Positions 18,343 to 27,817 are shown, numbered from the stretch's first letter. The stretch is DNA of 64,000 nucleotides from Sulfitobacter sp. CW3 (GCF_019392245.1 NZ_JAHXRL010000001.1:558001-622000); one strand, 5' to 3'. Notes: generated by a model not told the origin, from the sequence alone. Program-made: numbers and translations.

Positions 18343-18372
18343 TCGCGTTTAAAAAGATAACAGTTTCTTGCG

Positions 18373-18405
18373 TTGTCATAAAACTGTAACACTACTGTCA
18401 CAAAA
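18373..18405 (+). promoter_or_regulatory. Pho box: three 11-bp direct repeats upstream of pstS
   Basis: The sequence reads as TTGTCATAAAA, CTGTAACACTA and CTGTCACAAAA in exact 11-base register (18373-18383, 18384-18394, 18395-18405). This matches the PhoB consensus (CTGTCATAAAT-like units). PhoB encoded at 24.0 kb should bind here and activate pstS under phosphate limitation. Confidence 0.9.
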
Positions 18406-18482
18406 GCCAAATGTAGAAGCCCTAGTGCTGCGAGAGGACCACCATGGGGGTGGTCAAAAATTCAAAGCTGACAGGAGACATC

Positions 18483-19523
18483 ATGTCGCTCGTTAAAATC
18501 ACTACGTCCGCCCTGGCCATTTCCGCCGTTTGTGCAACAGCTGCTGTTGCCCGCGATCAGGTACAGGTTGCTGGTTCCTCCACGGTTCTGCCGTATGCAT
18601 CAATCGTTGCCGAAGCGTTCGGTGAAAACTTTGACTTCCCAACGCCTGTTGTTGAATCCGGTGGTTCTTCTGCTGGTCTCAAGCGTTTTTGTGAAGGTGT
18701 TGGCGAGAACACAATCGACGTCGCAAACGCATCACGCAAAATCAAAGAAAAAGAAGTCAAAGCCTGTGCCGAAAACGGTGTGACAGACATTATCGAAGTT
18801 CGTATCGGTTATGATGGCATTGTTTTCGCGTCCGACATCAACGGCAACTCATTCGAATTCACCCCCGAAGACTGGTACAAAGCACTGAGCGAAACCATCG
18901 TTGTTGATGGCGAAATCGTTGCAAACCCGAACAAAAACTGGAACGAAGTCAACGCCAGCTTCCCTGATCAGCCGATCCAAGCCTATATCCCAGGCACCAA
19001 GCACGGCACACGCGAAGTGTTCGAAGAAAAAGTGATCCTGGCCGGTTGTGAAGCCACAGGCGACTTCGAAGCATTCAAAGCTGCCAATGGCGACGACAAG
19101 AAAGCCGCCGAGAAAGCCTGTATCGCGATCCGCACCGATGGCAAATCTGTCGACATCGATGGCGACTACACCGAGACATTGGCCCGCATCGAAAGCAACA
19201 AAGACGGTATCGGCGTATTTGGTCTGGCGTTCTACGAAAACAACACAGACAAGCTGAGCGTTGCCACAATGAGCGGTGTTGTTCCTTCGGTTGAGAGCAT
19301 CTCGACCGGTGAATACCCTGTGTCGCGCCCGCTGTTCTTCTACGTCAAAAAGGCTCACATCGGCGTGATCCCCGGCTTGAAAGAATATGCTGAGTTCTTC
19401 GTCGCCGACGAAATCGCAGGCCCCGATGGTCCTTTGGCTGAATACGGTCTGGTATCCGACCCAGAGCTGGCAACAGTTCAAAGCACCGTTGCAGAAGAAA
19501 CTGTAATGGGCGGCGGCTCCTAA
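18483..19523 (+). CDS. pstS: Phosphate ABC transporter substrate-binding protein PstS
   Basis: The 346-residue protein has a signal peptide (cleavage near VAARDQV) and the PstS phosphate-binding segments QVAGSSTVLPYASIVAEAF, SGGSSAGLKRFCEG, ANASRKI and PGTKHGTREVFEE. It binds inorganic phosphate in the periplasm. ATG at 18483 follows ACAGGAGACATC; the frame from 18444 was rejected because it precedes the signal peptide. The Pho box sits 78 bp upstream. A strong terminator follows, which would make pstS more abundant than pstCAB. Confidence 0.94.
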   Translation: MSLVKITTSALAISAVCATAAVARDQVQVAGSSTVLPYASIVAEAFGENFDFPTPVVESGGSSAGLKRFCEGVGENTIDVANASRKIKEKEVKACAENGVTDIIEVRIGYDGIVFASDINGNSFEFTPEDWYKALSETIVVDGEIVANPNKNWNEVNASFPDQPIQAYIPGTKHGTREVFEEKVILAGCEATGDFEAFKAANGDDKKAAEKACIAIRTDGKSVDIDGDYTETLARIESNKDGIGVFGLAFYENNTDKLSVATMSGVVPSVESISTGEYPVSRPLFFYVKKAHIGVIPGLKEYAEFFVADEIAGPDGPLAEYGLVSDPELATVQSTVAEETVMGGGS

Positions 19524-19537
19524 GCCTTCAAAGATCA

Positions 19538-19569
19538 CCCGGAGAAGCATTGTTGCTTCTCCGGGTTTT
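19538..19569 (+). terminator. Rho-independent terminator between pstS and pstC
   Basis: A perfect 12-bp stem (19538-19549 with 19554-19565) with a TTGT loop is followed by TTTT. It lies inside the pst gene cluster, so it should set a high ratio of binding protein to membrane complex. Confidence 0.85.
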
Positions 19570-19635
19570 CGCTACTGACTGCCAAAATTTGAAATTCGAC
19601 CGCCCGTTTCACAAGGGCACGATTGGGGGCCTTTC

Positions 19636-21132
19636 GTGAGCAATCTTCTAAATGTGGCACCGACCACGCTGCTTGTTCTTGTGATCTTGTTACTGGCGGT
19701 ATTTGCCTTTGTTTCCGCGCGCAGTCGCGCGATGTCATTGGCAGGCGGCGATGCCCGCAAACTGCATTCCTTGCCTAACTACTATGGTTATAACGCTGCG
19801 ATGTTGACGGCGATCCCGGCTTTGTTTGTGCTGGCGATCTGGTTGTTGATCCAGCCGATGCTGGTCCAGAACGCGGTGATCGAAATGATCCCGCAAGCTG
19901 CGATTTCCGAAGGTTCATCCGTTAATCTGGTCATGAGCGACGTGCGCCGTGTGGCGGACGGGCTGGACGGTGCCGTACAGACCGGCGCGTTGACAGTGGA
20001 CGCTGCTAAAAACCTGACTGCCGCCGACGATGTACGCTCTATTCTGGCCGGCACGGGGGTTGCGTTGGGTTCTGACGTGGGGGCAGACGTCTTGGCCGCC
20101 GCACAGCGTTACCGTGGCCTGCAGTCGACCGGCCAATGGCTGATGATTGCGGTCGTGATGGTCATTGCAATTGGCGGTCTCGCGGTTGCGCTGATGGCGA
20201 CGACGCCAACATTCCGCGCGCGCAATATGGTCGAACGCTTTGTTCTGGCGCTGCTGATCCTTGCGGCATCGCTGGCGATCCTTACGACCGTGGGCATCGT
20301 GTTCTCGATGCTGTTTGAATCGATCAACTTCTTTAAACTACACCCTTGGCAGGATTTCTTTCTTGGGTCGAAATGGGCACCAAACTTTCGCGGTGACAGT
20401 GATCTGTCGATCTTGCCGCTGCTCTGGGGTACGATCTACATCTCGATCATCGCGCTGCTGGTGGCTGTGCCCATCGGATTGTTCGCAGCAATCTATCTGT
20501 CGGAATATGCCAACAGCAAAGTCCGCGCTTTCGCCAAGCCACTGCTTGAGATCCTCGCCGGTATTCCCACCATTGTTTACGGTCTTTTCGCACTGCTGAC
20601 AGTCGGGCCGTTTCTGGTCAGACTGTTTGGCCGCGGCGAAGACGGTATCTTGGGGCTGGACTGGATGACCGGCGCCACATCGGTGCTGACCGCGGGTTTG
20701 GTGATGGGCATCATGCTGATCCCCTTTGTATCCTCGCTGAGTGACGACATTATCAACGCGGTGCCACAATCGCTGCGCGACGGGTCCTTTGGTCTGGGTG
20801 CGACCCATTCGGAAACCATCCGCCAGGTTGTGTTGCCAGCGGCGTTGCCGGGCATCGTGGGCGCGATCTTGTTGGCGGCCAGCCGCGCGATTGGTGAAAC
20901 CATGATTGTGGTCTTGGGGGCAGGGGCCATCGCCCGCATTTCCCCGAACCCGCTCGAGGCGATGACGACGATCACCACCCGCATCGTCAGCCAGTTAACC
21001 GGCGATACCGACTTTGCCAGCCCTGAAACCCTCGTTGCTTTTGCCCTTGGCCTGACACTGTTCGTGCTGACGCTGGGGCTGAATGTGCTGGCACTTTATA
21101 TCGTGCGCAAATACCGGGAGCAGTACGAATGA
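19636..21132 (+). CDS. pstC: Phosphate ABC transporter permease PstC
   Basis: The 498-residue protein has an N-terminal extension with two helices (about 8-28 and 50-72) and a periplasmic segment, then a BPD permease domain (about 270-495). The permease part has LLEILAGIPTIVYGLFALLTVGPFL and the EAA-type loop AVPQSLRDGSFGLGATHSETIRQVVLPAALPGIVGAI. PstC and PstA form the phosphate channel. The extension is usual for alphaproteobacterial PstC. The start is GTG at 19636 with a G-rich ribosome site (GGGGG) seven bases before it. It overlaps pstA by four bases. Confidence 0.93.
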   Translation: MSNLLNVAPTTLLVLVILLLAVFAFVSARSRAMSLAGGDARKLHSLPNYYGYNAAMLTAIPALFVLAIWLLIQPMLVQNAVIEMIPQAAISEGSSVNLVMSDVRRVADGLDGAVQTGALTVDAAKNLTAADDVRSILAGTGVALGSDVGADVLAAAQRYRGLQSTGQWLMIAVVMVIAIGGLAVALMATTPTFRARNMVERFVLALLILAASLAILTTVGIVFSMLFESINFFKLHPWQDFFLGSKWAPNFRGDSDLSILPLLWGTIYISIIALLVAVPIGLFAAIYLSEYANSKVRAFAKPLLEILAGIPTIVYGLFALLTVGPFLVRLFGRGEDGILGLDWMTGATSVLTAGLVMGIMLIPFVSSLSDDIINAVPQSLRDGSFGLGATHSETIRQVVLPAALPGIVGAILLAASRAIGETMIVVLGAGAIARISPNPLEAMTTITTRIVSQLTGDTDFASPETLVAFALGLTLFVLTLGLNVLALYIVRKYREQYE

Positions 21133-22469
21133 CCGATATGTCAAATTCGACCACGCCGCAAAATTCACTGCTGCGCCAAGATGCGCGGACGATCAGACGC
21201 AACCGCGCCGAAACCCGGTTCAAGGCCTATGGCGTTGCCGCGATTTCGGTGGGCCTGCTGATGCTGGTGATCTTGCTGGTCACGATCATCGGACGCGGGG
21301 CGGGTGCCTTTCAACAGACGTTTCTGACGCTGGATGTGCAACTGCTCGAGGCAAAGCTGGACAAAAAGGGCAACCGCGATCTGGAGGACATCAAAAAGGT
21401 GTCGACCTTTGGATATGCCCCCCTGATGGCCGCAGCACTTGAAAAGAAGGTCGCGCAGAGCGATGTCGAGAGCGATCTGAAGCCCAAAGAAATGGCTGCG
21501 CTGCTGTCCAAGGACGCTGCTGCACAACTGCGGGACTTTGTGCTGGCGAACCCCGATCTGATCGGCACGTCGGTAGAATTCCGGTTCCTGACCAACAGCC
21601 GCGTTGACGGCTACATGAAGGGGCGTGTGACCCGCGCGAGCATTGCAAACGACAAAAGCATCAACGCAGAGCAACTGGATCTGGTCGATGCATTGATCAA
21701 GGACGGTGCGCTTGAAAAACGCTTTAACCTGGCCTTTATCACCGGCGCGGACGCCTCAGATGCCCGCCCCGAGGCCGCCGGTATGGGCGTGTCGATGATC
21801 GGCTCGCTGTTTATGATGCTGGTGGTGTTGGCGCTGGCACTGCCCATCGGTGTGGCCGCGTCGATCTACCTCGAGGAATTCGCCCCCAAGAACTGGATCA
21901 CCGACATTATCGAGGTCAACATCTCGAACCTTGCGGCGGTGCCGTCGATTGTGTTCGGTATCTTGGGTCTGGCCGTGTTCATCAATTATATGCATCTGCC
22001 GAACTCGGCCCCGCTGGTCGGTGGTCTGGTGCTGACGCTGATGACGCTGCCCACGATCATTATCTCGACCCGCGCATCGTTGAAATCCGTGCCGCCCAGC
22101 ATCCGCGATGCGGCGTTGGGGGTCGGGGCGTCGAAAATGCAGTCGGTGTTCCACCACGTGCTGCCTTTGGCCGCGCCGGGTATTCTGACAGGCACGATCA
22201 TCGGTCTGGCGCAGGCCTTGGGTGAAACCGCGCCCTTGCTGTTGATCGGTATGGTCGGTTTTATCGCCTCGAACGCACCTGACGGGATCGCGTCGGGCCT
22301 GATGGACCCGAACTCGGCCATGCCCGCGCAGATCTATGAATGGGCCAAACGCGCCGACCCCGCATTCTACGAGCGGGCCTGGGGCGGTATCATTATCCTG
22401 CTGGTGTTCCTGATTACCATGAACGCCATTGCCGTTATGCTGCGGCGCAGGTTCGAGCGGCGTTGGTAA
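21129..22469 (+). CDS. pstA: Phosphate ABC transporter permease PstA (with DUF3333-type N-terminus)
   Basis: The 446-residue protein has an N-terminal helix and a roughly 170-residue extension ([20 protein letters not shown]) matching the DUF3333 region found in proteobacterial PstA. The permease domain (about 215-440) follows, with [21 protein letters not shown] and [35 protein letters not shown] 21129 overlaps the pstC stop (ATGA). Loss of either permease would leave PstS without a channel. Confidence 0.93.
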   Translation: MTDMSNSTTPQNSLLRQDARTIRRNRAETRFKAYGVAAISVGLLMLVILLVTIIGRGAGAFQQTFLTLDVQLLEAKLDKKGNRDLEDIKKVSTFGYAPLMAAALEKKVAQSDVESDLKPKEMAALLSKDAAAQLRDFVLANPDLIGTSVEFRFLTNSRVDGYMKGRVTRASIANDKSINAEQLDLVDALIKDGALEKRFNLAFITGADASDARPEAAGMGVSMIGSLFMMLVVLALALPIGVAASIYLEEFAPKNWITDIIEVNISNLAAVPSIVFGILGLAVFINYMHLPNSAPLVGGLVLTLMTLPTIIISTRASLKSVPPSIRDAALGVGASKMQSVFHHVLPLAAPGILTGTIIGLAQALGETAPLLLIGMVGFIASNAPDGIASGLMDPNSAMPAQIYEWAKRADPAFYERAWGGIIILLVFLITMNAIAVMLRRRFERRW

Positions 22470-22486
22470 GGATGGGCGGTAAGGCT

Positions 22487-23284
22487 ATGAAAGATAATAT
22501 TATTTCGGAGATGGACGTGACCACAGACAAGATCAAAATCTCGGCCCGTAACGTGCAGGTCTATTATGGTGAAAACCGCGCTATCAAGGATGTTTCGGTC
22601 GAAATCCAAGACAAAACCGTAACGGCCTTTATCGGTCCGTCGGGTTGTGGAAAATCGACTTTCTTGCGTTGTATCAACAGGATGAACGACACAATTGATA
22701 TCTGCCGCGTCGAAGGGGATATCCTGATTGACGGCGAAGACATCTATGACAGCAGCGTTGATCCGGTGCAGTTGCGCGCCAAGGTCGGGATGGTGTTTCA
22801 AAAGCCGAACCCGTTCCCCAAATCGATCTATGACAACGTGGCGTACGGCCCTCGTATTCACGGCTTGTCGCGCAACAAAAGCGAACTGGATGACATCGTC
22901 GAGCGTGCGCTGAAACGCGCCGCGATCTGGAACGAGGTCAAAGACCGCCTGCAAGCGCCCGGTACGGGCCTGTCGGGTGGCCAACAGCAACGTTTGTGCA
23001 TCGCCCGCGCCATCGCGACCGAACCCGAAGTACTGTTGATGGACGAGCCTTGTTCCGCGCTTGACCCGATCGCAACCGCGCAGGTCGAAGAGCTGATCGA
23101 CGAGCTGCGTCAGGATTATTCGGTCGTGATTGTCACGCACTCGATGCAGCAAGCCGCGCGGGTCAGCCAGAAAACAGCGTTTTTCCACTTGGGTAACTTG
23201 GTTGAATACGGTGCCACAGACAAGATTTTCACATCGCCCGAGGACCCTCGGACGGAAAGCTATATCACAGGCCGGATTGGATAA
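22487..23284 (+). CDS. pstB: Phosphate ABC transporter ATP-binding protein PstB
   Basis: The 265-residue ATPase has Walker [15 protein letters not shown]-loop [25 protein letters not shown] (a PstB hallmark), signature [16 protein letters not shown] and Walker [16 protein letters not shown]. The frame is open further upstream into pstA, but conservation starts after ATG 22487, which has GGTAAGG upstream. An internal ATG at 22513 is the other option. It is followed after four bases by phoU. Confidence 0.94.
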   Translation: MKDNIISEMDVTTDKIKISARNVQVYYGENRAIKDVSVEIQDKTVTAFIGPSGCGKSTFLRCINRMNDTIDICRVEGDILIDGEDIYDSSVDPVQLRAKVGMVFQKPNPFPKSIYDNVAYGPRIHGLSRNKSELDDIVERALKRAAIWNEVKDRLQAPGTGLSGGQQQRLCIARAIATEPEVLLMDEPCSALDPIATAQVEELIDELRQDYSVVIVTHSMQQAARVSQKTAFFHLGNLVEYGATDKIFTSPEDPRTESYITGRIG

Positions 23285-23288
23285 TATC

Positions 23289-23996
23289 ATGCCAGATCAA
23301 CACATTGCCTCTGCTTTTGACCGCGACCTGGAAAGCGTTCAGGCGCAGATCATGAAAATGGGCGGAATGGTTGAAGACGCCATTCGCCTTGCCGCGCAAT
23401 CGCTTGAAGCCCGCGATGAAGAACTGGCCGCACAGGTGCGCGACGGGGACAAAGCGATTGATGCGCTCGAAGAGCTGATCAACGAACGCGCCGCCCGCGT
23501 CATCGCATTGCGTGCCCCGACCGCGATTGATTTGCGTCTGATCCTGAGCGTGATCAAGATCAGCGCCAGCCTTGAACGCATTGGTGATTATGCGAAAAAC
23601 ATGGCCAAGCGGAACGCGGTTTTGGCCCAACTGCCCGAAGTCAGCGACAGCACTGGCGCGATCCGGCGTATGTGTAAAACCGTTGAGGCGATGCTGAAGG
23701 ACGCGCTGGATTGCTATGTTCAACGTGATGCTGAACTGGCCATGGACGTCATCGCGCGCGACAAAGACGTGGACCAAATGTACAACGCATTGTTCCGCGA
23801 ATTCCTGACCTTTATGATGGAAGACCCGCGCAACATCACATCCTGTATGCACCTGCATTTCATCGCCAAAAACGTGGAACGCATGGGTGATTTAGTGACG
23901 TCGATCGCCGAACAGGTCGTGTATCTGGTCACCGGTACGCAACCGGACGAGGACCGGCCAAAGGCCGACGATACCTCGACAAGGCTGAAGGGCTAA
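23289..23996 (+). CDS. phoU: Phosphate signalling regulator PhoU
   Basis: The 235-residue all-helical protein contains two three-helix PhoU repeats with metal-binding E/D-rich signatures (SLERIGDYAKNMAKR in the first, KNVERMGDLVTSIAEQVVYLV in the second). PhoU links Pst transport activity to PhoR and keeps the regulon off when phosphate is plentiful. The start at 23289 lies four bases after pstB. phoB follows three bases after the stop. Confidence 0.94.
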   Translation: MPDQHIASAFDRDLESVQAQIMKMGGMVEDAIRLAAQSLEARDEELAAQVRDGDKAIDALEELINERAARVIALRAPTAIDLRLILSVIKISASLERIGDYAKNMAKRNAVLAQLPEVSDSTGAIRRMCKTVEAMLKDALDCYVQRDAELAMDVIARDKDVDQMYNALFREFLTFMMEDPRNITSCMHLHFIAKNVERMGDLVTSIAEQVVYLVTGTQPDEDRPKADDTSTRLKG

Positions 23997-23999
23997 ACG

Positions 24000-24689
24000 A
24001 TGTCTGTGGCGCATCCTCAGATATTATTGGTCGAAGACGAACCGGCGCAGCGCGAAATTCTGGCCTATAACCTGACGTCCGAAGGGTTCGAAGTCCGGCG
24101 TGCTGAAAACGGCGAAGAGGCGATGCTGCTGGTCGCCGAAGCCCTGCCTGATCTGGTAATCCTTGACTGGATGATGCCGCTGCTGAGCGGGATCGAGGTG
24201 TGCCGCCAACTGAAAACCCGCGAGGACACACGCCATATCCCCGTGATCATGCTGTCTGCCCGATCCGAGGAAGTCGACACCGTGCGGGGCCTTGAAACCG
24301 GCGCGGACGACTATGTGGTCAAGCCGTATTCCATGCGTGAATTGATGGCCCGTGTCCGCACCCAATTGCGCCGTGTACGGCCTGCGACAGGGGGCGCGTC
24401 GCTTAGCTTTGACGATATTACCCTTGATCCTGAAACCCACCGTGTGAACCGCGCCAAACAAGCGCTGAAACTTGGGCCGACGGAATACCGGTTGCTGGTG
24501 ACATTGCTGGAACGTCCGGGCCGTGTGTTCAGCCGGGATCAGCTGTTGGATCACGTCTGGGGCCGCGACATCTATGTGGATACGCGCACCGTCGACGTCC
24601 ATATCGCACGGCTTCGCAAAGCGTTGACCCAGCATGGTGGCGAAGATCCGATCCGCACAGTGCGCGGCGCTGGATATGCATTAGGTTGA
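24000..24689 (+). CDS. phoB: Phosphate regulon response regulator PhoB
   Basis: The 229-residue OmpR-class regulator has a receiver domain with phospho-acceptor Asp56 in LVILDWMMP, acidic pocket VEDE, Lys in VVKPYSMRELM, and a winged-helix DNA-binding domain (about 130-228, DVHIARLRKAL and TVRGAGYAL). It is the partner of PhoR at 17.3 kb and the likely ligand of the Pho box at 18373. It closes the phoR-pstSCAB-phoU-phoB cluster; no terminator was recognised directly after it. Confidence 0.94.
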   Translation: MSVAHPQILLVEDEPAQREILAYNLTSEGFEVRRAENGEEAMLLVAEALPDLVILDWMMPLLSGIEVCRQLKTREDTRHIPVIMLSARSEEVDTVRGLETGADDYVVKPYSMRELMARVRTQLRRVRPATGGASLSFDDITLDPETHRVNRAKQALKLGPTEYRLLVTLLERPGRVFSRDQLLDHVWGRDIYVDTRTVDVHIARLRKALTQHGGEDPIRTVRGAGYALG

Positions 24690-24860
24690 TGCTGTAAGTC
24701 ATTGAATAGTAAATGTAATGAGTATCCTTTTCTTGCTTTCAGTATGTCGCTGACAGCGCGATGATGTGGTTTAATAAGCACGTATAATGTATTGAAAAAT
24801 AACGAATTTTCGGTTCTCGCCGCCGGTCGGTAGCTGATGCTGTGCTTTCACCCCTGACAA

Positions 24861-24874
24861 TTGATGCCGATCAA
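24861..24874. promoter_or_regulatory. Perfect FNR-type box (TTGAT-GCCG-ATCAA)
   Basis: This matches the FNR/FixK consensus with all ten specified bases. It lies 62 bases before the bactofilin-like membrane gene. The base composition at the class II -10 position is poor, so the promoter geometry is uncertain. It is the leftmost of seven such boxes in the next 24 kb. Confidence 0.75.
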
Positions 24875-24935
24875 CACAATTGCGCGCCAGCAGGCGCAAG
24901 CTTCCGATACATTTATGTATTAGAGGAGATTTGTG

Positions 24936-26105
24936 ATGATCGGACTCATCAGAATACTGTCGACATGTGCCGCGATGGCCATGGCGAGCCAAAGCTTGGC
25001 AGACACTGCGGATCGCGCGTTTGGCGGTGATATATTCAGGGCAGGTGACACAACGGCACCGTTGCAGGCCACACGAGATGTGTTTGCAACGGGGACATCG
25101 GTCATCCTGCGCGGTGAAATCGCCCATGACGCCCATGCAGTTGGATTTGACGTTGATGCAGACGCGGCAACTGGCGGCGATCTATATCTTATGGGGGTTT
25201 CGGCCACCCTGAGAGGCACGGTTGGCGGCGATCTAACAGCGTCCGGTTTCAGCGTCAGGACCGCCCCAGAATCCGAGGTTATCGGCAATGCCCGTCTGAC
25301 AGGGGCGCAGGTCACGATTGAAGGGCCGGTCGGCGGCGCGGTTGTAGCGGCTGGCGGTAAGGTGACCCTGAATGCCAAGGTGGACGGCGACGTCTTGATG
25401 GCAGGTGAAACCTTGATGTTCGGGCGGGATGCCCGCATCGGTGGTCGGCTAACCTATTCTGCGCCGACCCTCATGGATATCCCCGAACATGTGATCACTG
25501 CGGACCGGATTACATATGAACCCTATCACCGCAGCGAGGTGGTGAAAGACGCGCAAGAGATATGGTCTGACTGGGAATATCCTGCATTGCCGACCTTTAT
25601 GTCGCTGTTTGGTGCGTTCCTGATCACTGTTGGGTTCTTTGTCGTGATCGGTGCGTTGTTTCTGGCCCTTGTTCCAGACCGCGTCCGGCATCTGCGCCGC
25701 AAGATCGAATCGCGGCCCGGTATGGCATTGCTGTCTGGTGTCATCGGCCTGTCGATTCTGTTCGGTCTGGTGCTGATCAGCGCTTTGACGGTGGTTGGTC
25801 TGCCGCTTGTGCCGATTATCCTGCTCGCCTTGATCGCTGTCTGGACGCTTGGTTACATCCTTGGGGCCTATGCGCTTAGCATGCGGGTCGTGCACAGCTT
25901 TGGCTCTGATGAAAACCCGAAGATCTGGGTGCGGCTGCTGGCGCTTGTCATTGGTGTTACATTGGCGTCGCTGTTGAACTTCATTCCATTTTTGGGGTGG
26001 ATGGCCAACTTTGCACTGGTTCTGCTGGGGATCGGCGGGATGACTATGGCGATTTTTGAACGGATGAACGGTGATGCGAACCCTGTTTCGGATATGCCCG
26101 ATTGA
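24936..26105 (+). CDS. Exported bactofilin-like beta-helix protein with C-terminal membrane domain
   Basis: The 389-residue product has a signal peptide (cleavage near SLADTADRA), then about 170 residues of short glycine-rich repeats (GGDLYLMGVSATLRGTVGGDL, GGAVVAAGGKVTLNAKVDGDV) typical of bactofilin/polymer-forming right-handed beta-helices. The C-terminal half (about 225-375) has four to five hydrophobic helices. Exported repeat-plus-membrane proteins of this kind are widespread but uncharacterised. ATG at 24936 is chosen over GTG 24933 because it sits eight bases after AGGAG. A perfect FNR box upstream and a strong terminator downstream make it a single-gene unit. Confidence 0.65.
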   Translation: MIGLIRILSTCAAMAMASQSLADTADRAFGGDIFRAGDTTAPLQATRDVFATGTSVILRGEIAHDAHAVGFDVDADAATGGDLYLMGVSATLRGTVGGDLTASGFSVRTAPESEVIGNARLTGAQVTIEGPVGGAVVAAGGKVTLNAKVDGDVLMAGETLMFGRDARIGGRLTYSAPTLMDIPEHVITADRITYEPYHRSEVVKDAQEIWSDWEYPALPTFMSLFGAFLITVGFFVVIGALFLALVPDRVRHLRRKIESRPGMALLSGVIGLSILFGLVLISALTVVGLPLVPIILLALIAVWTLGYILGAYALSMRVVHSFGSDENPKIWVRLLALVIGVTLASLLNFIPFLGWMANFALVLLGIGGMTMAIFERMNGDANPVSDMPD

Positions 26106-26132
26106 TGCTGAACGCAGGTCTTTGAAAACGAA

Positions 26133-26168
26133 TATGACCGCCGACATTTCTGTCGGCGGTCATAATTT
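26133..26168. terminator. Terminator hairpin between the bactofilin-like gene and the convergent Crp/Fnr gene
   Basis: A perfect 14-bp stem (26133-26146 with 26151-26164) with a TTTC loop lies 27 bases after the stop and is followed by AATTT. Its position between convergent genes suggests bidirectional use. Confidence 0.75.
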
Positions 26169-26207
26169 GGGGCATCATACGTAGCGGTTATAACGATGAT
26201 GATGGGT

Positions 26208-26891
26208 TCAGTCGTCGGTTTGTGACGCGTCAAGCAGCGCTTCCATGTCGAGAACCAGAACCGTCTGGGGTGTTTCGAGGGAAATGATACCTTCCTTGCG
26301 CAGAATGCTGAATGTGCGGCTGACTGTTTCGACCGTGAGGCCCAAGAAATCGGCGATGTCGGCGCGGCTCATGGGCAGCGAAAACGTTGTATAGTTGCCC
26401 AATGGCGATCCTGTGCGGCTGGATATGGCCAAAAGGAAGGACGCGACTTTCTCGGACGCTGATTTGCGGGCAAGCATCATGAAATGGTCTTGCATGGCGG
26501 TGATTTCACGCAATGCCGCGTGCAAAAGGCGCTGATGTGTTTCAGGATCGCCTGCGCCGGTTTCCAATGTAGAACGACGATGCGCGATGATTTCGGCTGT
26601 GGCCACTACGTCGCAATCTGTGTGATGCGCATCCCCGTTGGGAAAGCCGATGATATCGCCGGGCAACCCGAACGCGATAACCTGCCGGCGGCCATTCTCA
26701 AGCACCCGTGTCAGGCGCAAAACACCTGTTTTTACTTCGTAGACGTGGTTGGCGGTATCACCTTCGTGAAACAGATGCGTGCCAGTGGCATGATTTCTTT
26801 GCTGGCTATTTGGTGCGGCTGGTTGCCGCATCAGGTTCGTGGCCATTGTCAGTGTTGCTGGTGCAGTATCGTTTGAAAGTGTTACGTACAT
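26208..26891 (-). CDS. Crp/Fnr-family transcriptional regulator (FixK/DNR-like, no iron-sulfur cysteines)
   Basis: The 227-residue protein has a cyclic-nucleotide-binding-like beta-roll (about 38-125, LFHEGDTANHVYEVKTGVLRLTRVL), a dimer helix, and a winged HTH (about 165-215) with recognition helix LTVETVSRTFSILRKEGI. The E-x-x-SR pattern in that helix is the one that reads TTGAT half-sites. The N-terminus lacks the cysteine cluster of FNR/FnrL, and only one cysteine is present (HTDCDV), so it is probably not itself an oxygen sensor. GGGGA lies seven bases before ATG 26891. Its place inside a block of genes with FNR-type boxes makes it the leading candidate for the local regulator. Confidence 0.85.
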   Translation of the reverse strand: MYVTLSNDTAPATLTMATNLMRQPAAPNSQQRNHATGTHLFHEGDTANHVYEVKTGVLRLTRVLENGRRQVIAFGLPGDIIGFPNGDAHHTDCDVVATAEIIAHRRSTLETGAGDPETHQRLLHAALREITAMQDHFMMLARKSASEKVASFLLAISSRTGSPLGNYTTFSLPMSRADIADFLGLTVETVSRTFSILRKEGIISLETPQTVLVLDMEALLDASQTDD

Positions 26892-26992
26892 TTTGAAATC
26901 CCCAATTTGCTTGGAGACACATTCTCAATTATTGGTCGCAGCAAGACGCACGCCGCTGTATCGATTTGTATCGGTTTGTATCATTGCGATAC

Positions 26993-27019
26993 CTCCACTT
27001 AAGCGGGTGGAGTTTTTTT
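26993..27019 (+). terminator. Terminator-like hairpin in the leader of the response regulator gene
   Basis: A 7-bp stem (26993-26999 with 27006-27012, including one G-T pair) with a 6-base loop is followed directly by seven T. No gene on the plus strand precedes it, since the neighbour is divergent. It would therefore stop transcripts that start in the 26892-26990 spacer before they reach the response regulator at 27059, acting as an attenuator or as the end of a short RNA. Confidence 0.55.
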
Positions 27020-27058
27020 ACTTTTATTGTATGATATTTTCGTGAGGTGATTGGAGCC

Positions 27059-27817
27059 ATGCCGCAAAAGAGAGTCCTCGTCGTCGATGACGATGCCAAA
27101 ATTCGTACGCTCCTTCGGCGCTGTCTCGAAGGGGATGGCTACGTTGTGGACGAAGCGGCCAACTCCCAAGACGTTCGTGATGCCTTTGCGGACGGTGTGC
27201 CGCATCTTGTTACCTTGGATTTGAACCTTGGTGACGAAGACGGCCTGAACGTCGCCCGAGAGATTCGCCGCGATCACGACGTTCCGATTATTATGCTGAC
27301 CGGCAAGGATGACGTGATTGATCGCGTGGTCGGGCTGGAACTTGGCGCTGATGATTATCTGACCAAGCCGTTTCATGTCCGCGAAGTTCTGGCGCGGGTT
27401 CATTCGGTTTTACGCCGTTCCGAACGACATGCGCCGGTGGCGGCTGAACCTGCCAGCACAGAGCCGACAAACGAGGGGTTGCTTGATCTGGATGGTTTGA
27501 AGATCGGGCTGGACCGGATGCTTTTGATTGACCGTGCTGGTCAGCATTGCGAGCTGACAACAGCAGATTTCAAGCTGTTGACGGTATTTTTGAACAACCC
27601 CAAAAAACCGCTGTCACGCGACAGATTGATGGATCTGATCGGCGGGCATGACTGGACTCCGTTGGACCGGACCATCGATAACCAAGTGGCACGCTTGCGC
27701 AAAAAGATCGAGCGCGACGTATCGCGGCCGATTTTAATCAAGACGGTGCGCGGCATCGGCTATATGCTGGCAGAACGCGCCGTTGATCAGGGTTTTGTAT
27801 CCTCGAATACTGCTTGA
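27059..27817 (+). CDS. OmpR-family response regulator
   Basis: The 252-residue regulator has a receiver domain with Asp54 in LVTLDLNLGDEDGL, acidic triad VVDDD, and KPFHVREVLARVHSVLRR. A 20-residue alanine/proline/glutamate linker leads to a winged-helix effector domain (about 150-240, DNQVARLRKKIE and TVRGIGYML). ATG 27059 is nine bases after GAGGTGA; the in-frame GTG at 27047 overlaps this site. Its 3' end overlaps the convergent hybrid kinase gene by 31 bases, which suggests the two evolved as a pair. The target genes are unknown; the surrounding stress island is the obvious guess. Confidence 0.85.
   Translation: MPQKRVLVVDDDAKIRTLLRRCLEGDGYVVDEAANSQDVRDAFADGVPHLVTLDLNLGDEDGLNVAREIRRDHDVPIIMLTGKDDVIDRVVGLELGADDYLTKPFHVREVLARVHSVLRRSERHAPVAAEPASTEPTNEGLLDLDGLKIGLDRMLLIDRAGQHCELTTADFKLLTVFLNNPKKPLSRDRLMDLIGGHDWTPLDRTIDNQVARLRKKIERDVSRPILIKTVRGIGYMLAERAVDQGFVSSNTA

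Noticed and set aside
26950..26995. An FNR box in the regulator-to-regulator spacer
   Set aside because: The GTATCG and TTTGTATC repeats there do not fit TTGAT-N4-ATCAA.
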